Source of the DNA: Polytrichum commune
Lineage: Eukaryota > Streptophyta > Polytrichopsida > Polytrichales > Polytrichaceae
Direction: 5' to 3'
DNA length: 64,000 nt
Assembly (NCBI GenBank): GCA_950295325.1
Contig: OX485803.1
Coordinates: 42,921,554-42,985,553, forward strand
Shown: in pieces, positions 60,000-64,000 of the stretch
Position numbering within the stretch: the stretch's first letter is position 1
Layout: every line of letters begins with the position of its first letter
Position numbers and translations under genes: made by a program
The notes under the pieces: generated by a model
What the model was told of the DNA's origin: nothing
Seen by the model: only the letters and a program-made list of their open reading frames with translations
Databases searched by the model: none

Positions 60000-62010
60000 A
60001 ATGTTTCCATGAGATCGGGGTTAGGGCCGTGGATTTAATTAAGATACACTTGAGCATTTAAAATCTATCTTCAACCTCTCCAGTGCTGAGGATCCTTGCA
60101 AGGGAGTTTCGGGAACATCTTGAGGTGCAGTTTTTTCGCTCCGGGAGCTGTTGCTTGCGTCATCAGTTGTTGGGCCTGCTTTAATCGTGTTTCTTTATTT
60201 CCTCGCTTTCGAAACTCCGTCTCACTTTTGTCATGTTTTGTCCTGTCGTATGCAGGATGTGGAGGTCTGAAGATTGATAAGTGATAGAATCAAAACCAGC
60301 GAGAAGTGCAGCTATTGTAGAACTAGGAATTCTTCAGAAACATGGAGACCGCGGCTGGGAGACGTTCAGAAGATGAGGTATCTCTTCCTAAAGGTGCGTG
60401 CATGTTACACACCATCAGGGTCTTGTGTGCACTTGGCACATTTTTCTCACATAATTCTAATTATTATTTGACAACATGCATGGTGTGAGCTCATTCACTA
60501 CTCAGGGCTTTCTCTTATTACAATGCCACATGGGTGGTGGAAGTTTAATCAACATCAGCTGCATTTGTACAAGGCCTTCTGAATTGATATGCTGGTAATT
60601 CTGGAAGTCAATCTATATTTTGGTGCCTGCATACTGTGCTTCCGCTTATTGTCATACATATACCATGGGTACTCAACTTCTAGTCAGTAGCGTTGTAGAG
60701 AAATGTATTTACTATAATATGTCAGCAATCACATTAATGACAGTGTTAGTTGTTCTTGACAGGTATGTATATCCAAAGTTTTGCTTGTTTCCAGGATTTT
60801 TCATGTTTTCTTTTCGGTTTCACATTGATGTACTACAGGAATTTTTTCTCCTTTATCTAAAAAATTAAATCTCCTGATGGATTAACTTGACTGCTCTGGG
60901 ATTGCCATACGGCCACTACGACCAAGATCATCAAGGAAATGTTGCCACCAGACGTACGAGTGGCCAAGGATGCACAAGATTTGTTGGTCGAGTGCTGTGT
61001 GGGTACGACTTTTTCAGAATCTTTACTTCTGGACCTCTCTTGTAAGTTTGTGTGTGTGAATGTAGAGGGCAAACCTGGGTAGCAGAACTCATTCCATTTC
61101 TTGGATCAGGAAGAATTGTCAGGTTTTTTGGTGGGCTCTTTTTGTGCCACAATTTATGATGTCCTGAGAAATTTTCTTGGGACCAATAAACTGGCAAGTG
61201 GTATAGGGGCAAGAGGTAATTTACAGTCATTTGGCTGGACGTTTCTAACTTGATGGGCATGCTGATGTCAGGCTCTCTCATTGCTATGACCCTTTCTCGA
61301 ATAGTCCAATGAACCGGATCTGTCTAACTGCATTAGTCATTTTTTTTAATGAAGTTTGCCAAGTGCATATTTATGTCTCATGTTTTCCAAAAATCCCTTC
61401 ATATAGGTTCATCTCGTTAACCCAAATCAGGAAAAACATAAACCCAATTCAGGGGAGCACGCATTCAAGTATTCACTATGGAAATTTCAATATCCTCGAA
61501 AGAAGTAAAGGATGGATGTGAAAATTACACCCTGACGGTGAGGAAAAAATATTATGGTCATTCAAGGGTGAATTTGCTGACTCTTTGAAGAGAATGAGAC
61601 AGTGTTTTCAGTTTTTAGTTTTTGATATCATAATGCATGATACTTGGCACGATTTATAGACTGAGAAAGATGTCCTCTACAGGGTGCTGATATTTTGATA
61701 CTGCCTGTCTGGTACACTACAGATACTTGGGTTTGGAGAGTACGTAGGAGAAGTTCAAGCTGTATATGAGCAACACAAGAATGAGACCTTGGTACAAATT
61801 TATTTATATTTATTTATTTATTTATATTCATTTTTTTGCCAAGGAACAATCAAGTGTTGTTAATAGTTGCTGAACTTGGAAGTTTGCTTTAGACTCGTTC
61901 TCATTCTTCAAATGATCAGAGGATTCAGTGAACGTCTTCTTCGTTATCAAGGCTTTGGCGGATTTCTAAGAGGGGATTAGTAAAGGATATATGTGAAAAT
62001 TACACCCTGA
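60000..62010. other. Intergenic, no gene seen
   Basis: Mixed composition, with some stretches that could be spliced non-coding transcript, but no domain-bearing frame. GTGAAAATTACACCCTGAC occurs at about 61518 and 61994. A (TTTA)n stretch lies at about 61800-61830. Confidence 0.3.
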
Positions 62011-62014
62011 CAGT

Positions 62015-62151
62015 GAGAATCGTTATTTCTAATTGCCAACTTGATGCGACAACACCCCATCCGATCCAATGACCAAACATTGTACGACGGTGGCTTTTCC
62101 AAGCACCAAGTTGCAGATACCAGGGTTCACATGAATGTTTTGGTAGCAAGC
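62015..62151. repeat. Dispersed repeat, second copy
   Basis: Near-copy of 59843-59980: GCAACTTGATGCGACAACAC-like start, AATGACCAAACATTGTACGA, and end at TTGGTAGCAAGC. Confidence 0.65.
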
Positions 62152-62219
62152 ACAAGTGCACAAATTTGCGGAAAGTCAGATGCCCTTTTATTCACACTGG
62201 ACTTTGAATCGGTCACAAT

Positions 62220-62788
62220 ATTTGCATGTCCTTTGTGGGCAGGCAAGCAGGTACGAGTTCTGTTCAAGCAGAAACTCTTGTATGTATGCACCACGTTTTG
62301 GAATTTCAATTGCTAAGCTCGTCGTAATCGATCTGCTACTTTTGGCAGATTACGAGCTGCTAGAATAATTTATATAATACACCACCCCATGTGGATAATT
62401 TGTTGTACATTTGCATGTCCGTTGTGGGTCGGCAAGCAGGTGCGAGTTCTGTTCAAGCAGAAACTCTCGTATGCACCACGTTTTGCAATTTGAATTGCTA
62501 AGCTCGTCGTAATCGATCTGCTACTTTTGGCAGATTGCGAGCCACTACATAAATTTATATAGTACACCGCCCCAATGTTGTTGGTTAATTTGTTGTATAT
62601 TTGCATGTCCTTTGCGGGCAGGCAAGCAGGTGCGAGTTCTGTTCAAGCAGAAACTCTTGTATGCATGCACCACGTTTTGGAATTTCAATTGCTAAGCTCG
62701 TCGTAATCCATCTGCTACTTTTGGCAGATTGCGAGCCGCTAGATAAATTCTTATAGTACACCCCCCAACCGTTGTTGGTTTGTTGAAC
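62220..62788. repeat. Three tandem units of 189-190 bp
   Basis: Units start at 62220, 62409 and 62599 with ATTTGCATGTCC. Each contains GGCAAGCAGGT(A/G)CGAGTTCTG, CAAGCAGAAACTCT, CACCACGTTTTG and GCTAAGCTCGTCGTAATC. Differences are few, so the duplication is fairly recent. The array lies immediately downstream of the stop codon at 62803 and may be part of that gene's 3' region. Confidence 0.9.
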
Positions 62789-62802
62789 GTGCAGGCATTT
62801 GT

Positions 62803-63531
62803 TCAGCCCAAGCAGTGGACAACGAGGTGCCCATTCTCGTTCGTGGTGATCCAGCCATCTCTTTGTCCTTCCATGATGCCTCGTTGCACCACGGTCGGCA
62901 TATCGATTGGCTTTTCGAGGGCTTTTCCTTTGAGACCCAAGAAGCCCAGGTCGAGAACGTCCGGGGAGTTTTCTGCAGCCAGGTACGTTGGCCTCGGCTC
63001 GTTGTATTTCCATTTTCCCTCTTCACTTTGGAGGGCGAGCATGAGGTCGGCATGGAAGACGCCCATTTTTATCCACGCGGCGATGCATTGGTGGAGAAAC
63101 TTTCTGACTCGGCCGCCAGACTGCTCATCCGCCGCGTGTGAGATAGTTAAAATGTTTTTGTTTATGATGGGGGTGTATTTGGGCGCGTGTTTGTCCAGAG
63201 GTGCGTCGCGCATCTCGCGACTCTCCGCAAGCACGATGCCGTGCATGAGCTTCACAATGCTCATGCGGCCAGCGGGGATGGGTTCCCTCTCCAAGAGGTA
63301 CTGCAGCAAGTTGTAGACTCGCTCAGCGTGCGACGCATGGAAGCGAGCGAGTTGCATGGCCATTAACACCATGACCTCAACGTCGTTGTCTGTTAGTGTG
63401 GCCAGGTGGTGGAGTCGGGAGTAGAGTTTTTCTCGCACCCGCTGTTCTTGCGGGGTGACGAGCTCCGCGACATCCAAGAACGTCTCGCGGAGGAGCATGT
63501 CGTCCATTCTATGCTGGCCCGCATGCTCCAT
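62803..63531 (-). CDS. Unidentified intronless protein, possibly CID-like helical fold
   Basis: A 242-codon minus-strand ORF from the ATG at 63531 (MEHAGQHRMDDMLLRETFLD) to the stop at 62803. An in-frame TGA lies upstream at about 63580, so the start is bounded. The sequence is GC-richer than its flanks and reads like real coding. I do not recognise the family. Residues about 40-170 look all-helical: ALTDNDVEVMVLMAMQLARF-like, YNLLQYLLEREPIPAGRMSI, VKLMHGIVLAE, then VRKFLHQCIAAWIKMGVFHA. That order (a helix pair, a short 'residual' helix, then K/R-L...W-K-G-F) recalls RNA polymerase II CTD-interacting domains, but this is inference only. No signal peptide or membrane segment. Its 3' side is a 190-bp tandem array and its 5' flank is duplicated. 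Confidence 0.55.
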   Translation of the reverse strand: MEHAGQHRMDDMLLRETFLDVAELVTPQEQRVREKLYSRLHHLATLTDNDVEVMVLMAMQLARFHASHAERVYNLLQYLLEREPIPAGRMSIVKLMHGIVLAESREMRDAPLDKHAPKYTPIINKNILTISHAADEQSGGRVRKFLHQCIAAWIKMGVFHADLMLALQSEEGKWKYNEPRPTYLAAENSPDVLDLGFLGLKGKALEKPIDMPTVVQRGIMEGQRDGWITTNENGHLVVHCLG

Positions 63532-63558
63532 GGACACGAGAGGGATCAGGACCACAAC

Positions 63559-64000
63559 GACTCCACAGGTGATTCCAATGAATCAATTAATTACCTGCAG
63601 TTTCAATCCTCTTTGACGATGGAGAAGGAGAACTTGTAGCTTGCTTGCTTAGGAATGCGCTGATCCCCGCAGACTCTGCAGTGTGATTTTTTTGCAGACG
63701 AGGAAATTATTTGGTTGCTCTCCACCGTGCACAAACGCAGATCAGAAGCACAGATAACTCTCAAGAGTAGAGAGAGAGAGCACGTGAGCCTGGGAGCGAG
63801 AATGGCACATGTCCGTCGACGAGACTCCACAGGTGATTCCAATGAATCAATTAATTACCTGCAGTTTCAATCCTCTTTGCATTGACGATGGAGAAGGAGA
63901 ACTTGTAGCTTGCTTGCTTAGGAATGCGCTGATCCCCGCAAACTCTGCAGTGTGATTTTTTTGCAGACGGGGAAATGATTTGGCTGCTCTCCACCGTGCA
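63559..64000. repeat. Direct duplication, 264-bp offset
   Basis: Positions 63559-63730 (GACTCCACAGGTGATTCCAA to CTCTCCACCGTGCA) recur at 63823-64000 with a 4-base insertion and only a few substitutions. The second copy runs to the window edge. The two copies are separated by about 90 bp that include a GA run near 63770. The near-identity implies a recent event in the 5' flank of the ORF at 62803-63531. Confidence 0.9.

Noticed and set aside
62780-63316. A 178-codon plus-strand ORF
   Set aside because: It overlaps antisense the minus-strand ORF at 62803-63531, which is longer and reads more like protein.

Overview
The window looks like nuclear DNA of a land plant. Every recognisable gene is split by GT-AG introns, and the set is plant-like: a SOUL-family haem-binding protein with a signal peptide, a secreted GH31 alpha-glucosidase of plant type, a small plant ENTH-domain protein and a SnRK1 beta subunit. 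The lineage cannot be fixed from the sequence alone.

Layout. (1) 2.1-5.5 kb, minus strand: SOUL haem-binding protein, three exons, with a MITE and degenerate internal repeats in intron 1. (2) 5.9-17 kb: transposon-rich, with a MITE inside a MITE, a dead Tc1-like transposase, a second transposase remnant with a helix-turn-helix, a tRNA-derived SINE and a GC-rich island. (3) 17.8-21.6 kb, plus strand: five-exon ENTH protein with MITEs in introns 1, 3 and 4. (4) 22.7-27.7 kb, minus strand: four-exon GH31 alpha-glucosidase, convergent with the ENTH gene. (5) 28-47 kb: mostly intergenic and repetitive. It holds several inverted-repeat elements, an array of tandem hairpins near 36 kb, a second SINE, and an internally deleted PIF/Harbinger element that keeps the N-terminus of its transposase. 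(6) 47.4-50.2 kb, minus strand: four-exon SnRK1 beta subunit with a GC-rich, CT/GA-rich leader. (7) 51-62 kb: dispersed and tandem repeats, no recognisable gene. (8) 62.8-63.5 kb, minus strand: a GC-richer intronless ORF of unknown function, bracketed by a 190-bp tandem array downstream and a direct duplication upstream.

The genes do not form a pathway. The SnRK1 beta subunit and the alpha-glucosidase both concern carbohydrate status, but nothing here links their regulation. The strongest structural signal is the density of short non-autonomous DNA transposons. At least six inverted-repeat families are present, several nested, and one family has copies both in an ENTH intron and just upstream of the alpha-glucosidase start codon. 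All repeat families were recognised by eye, so the less conserved boundaries are approximate.
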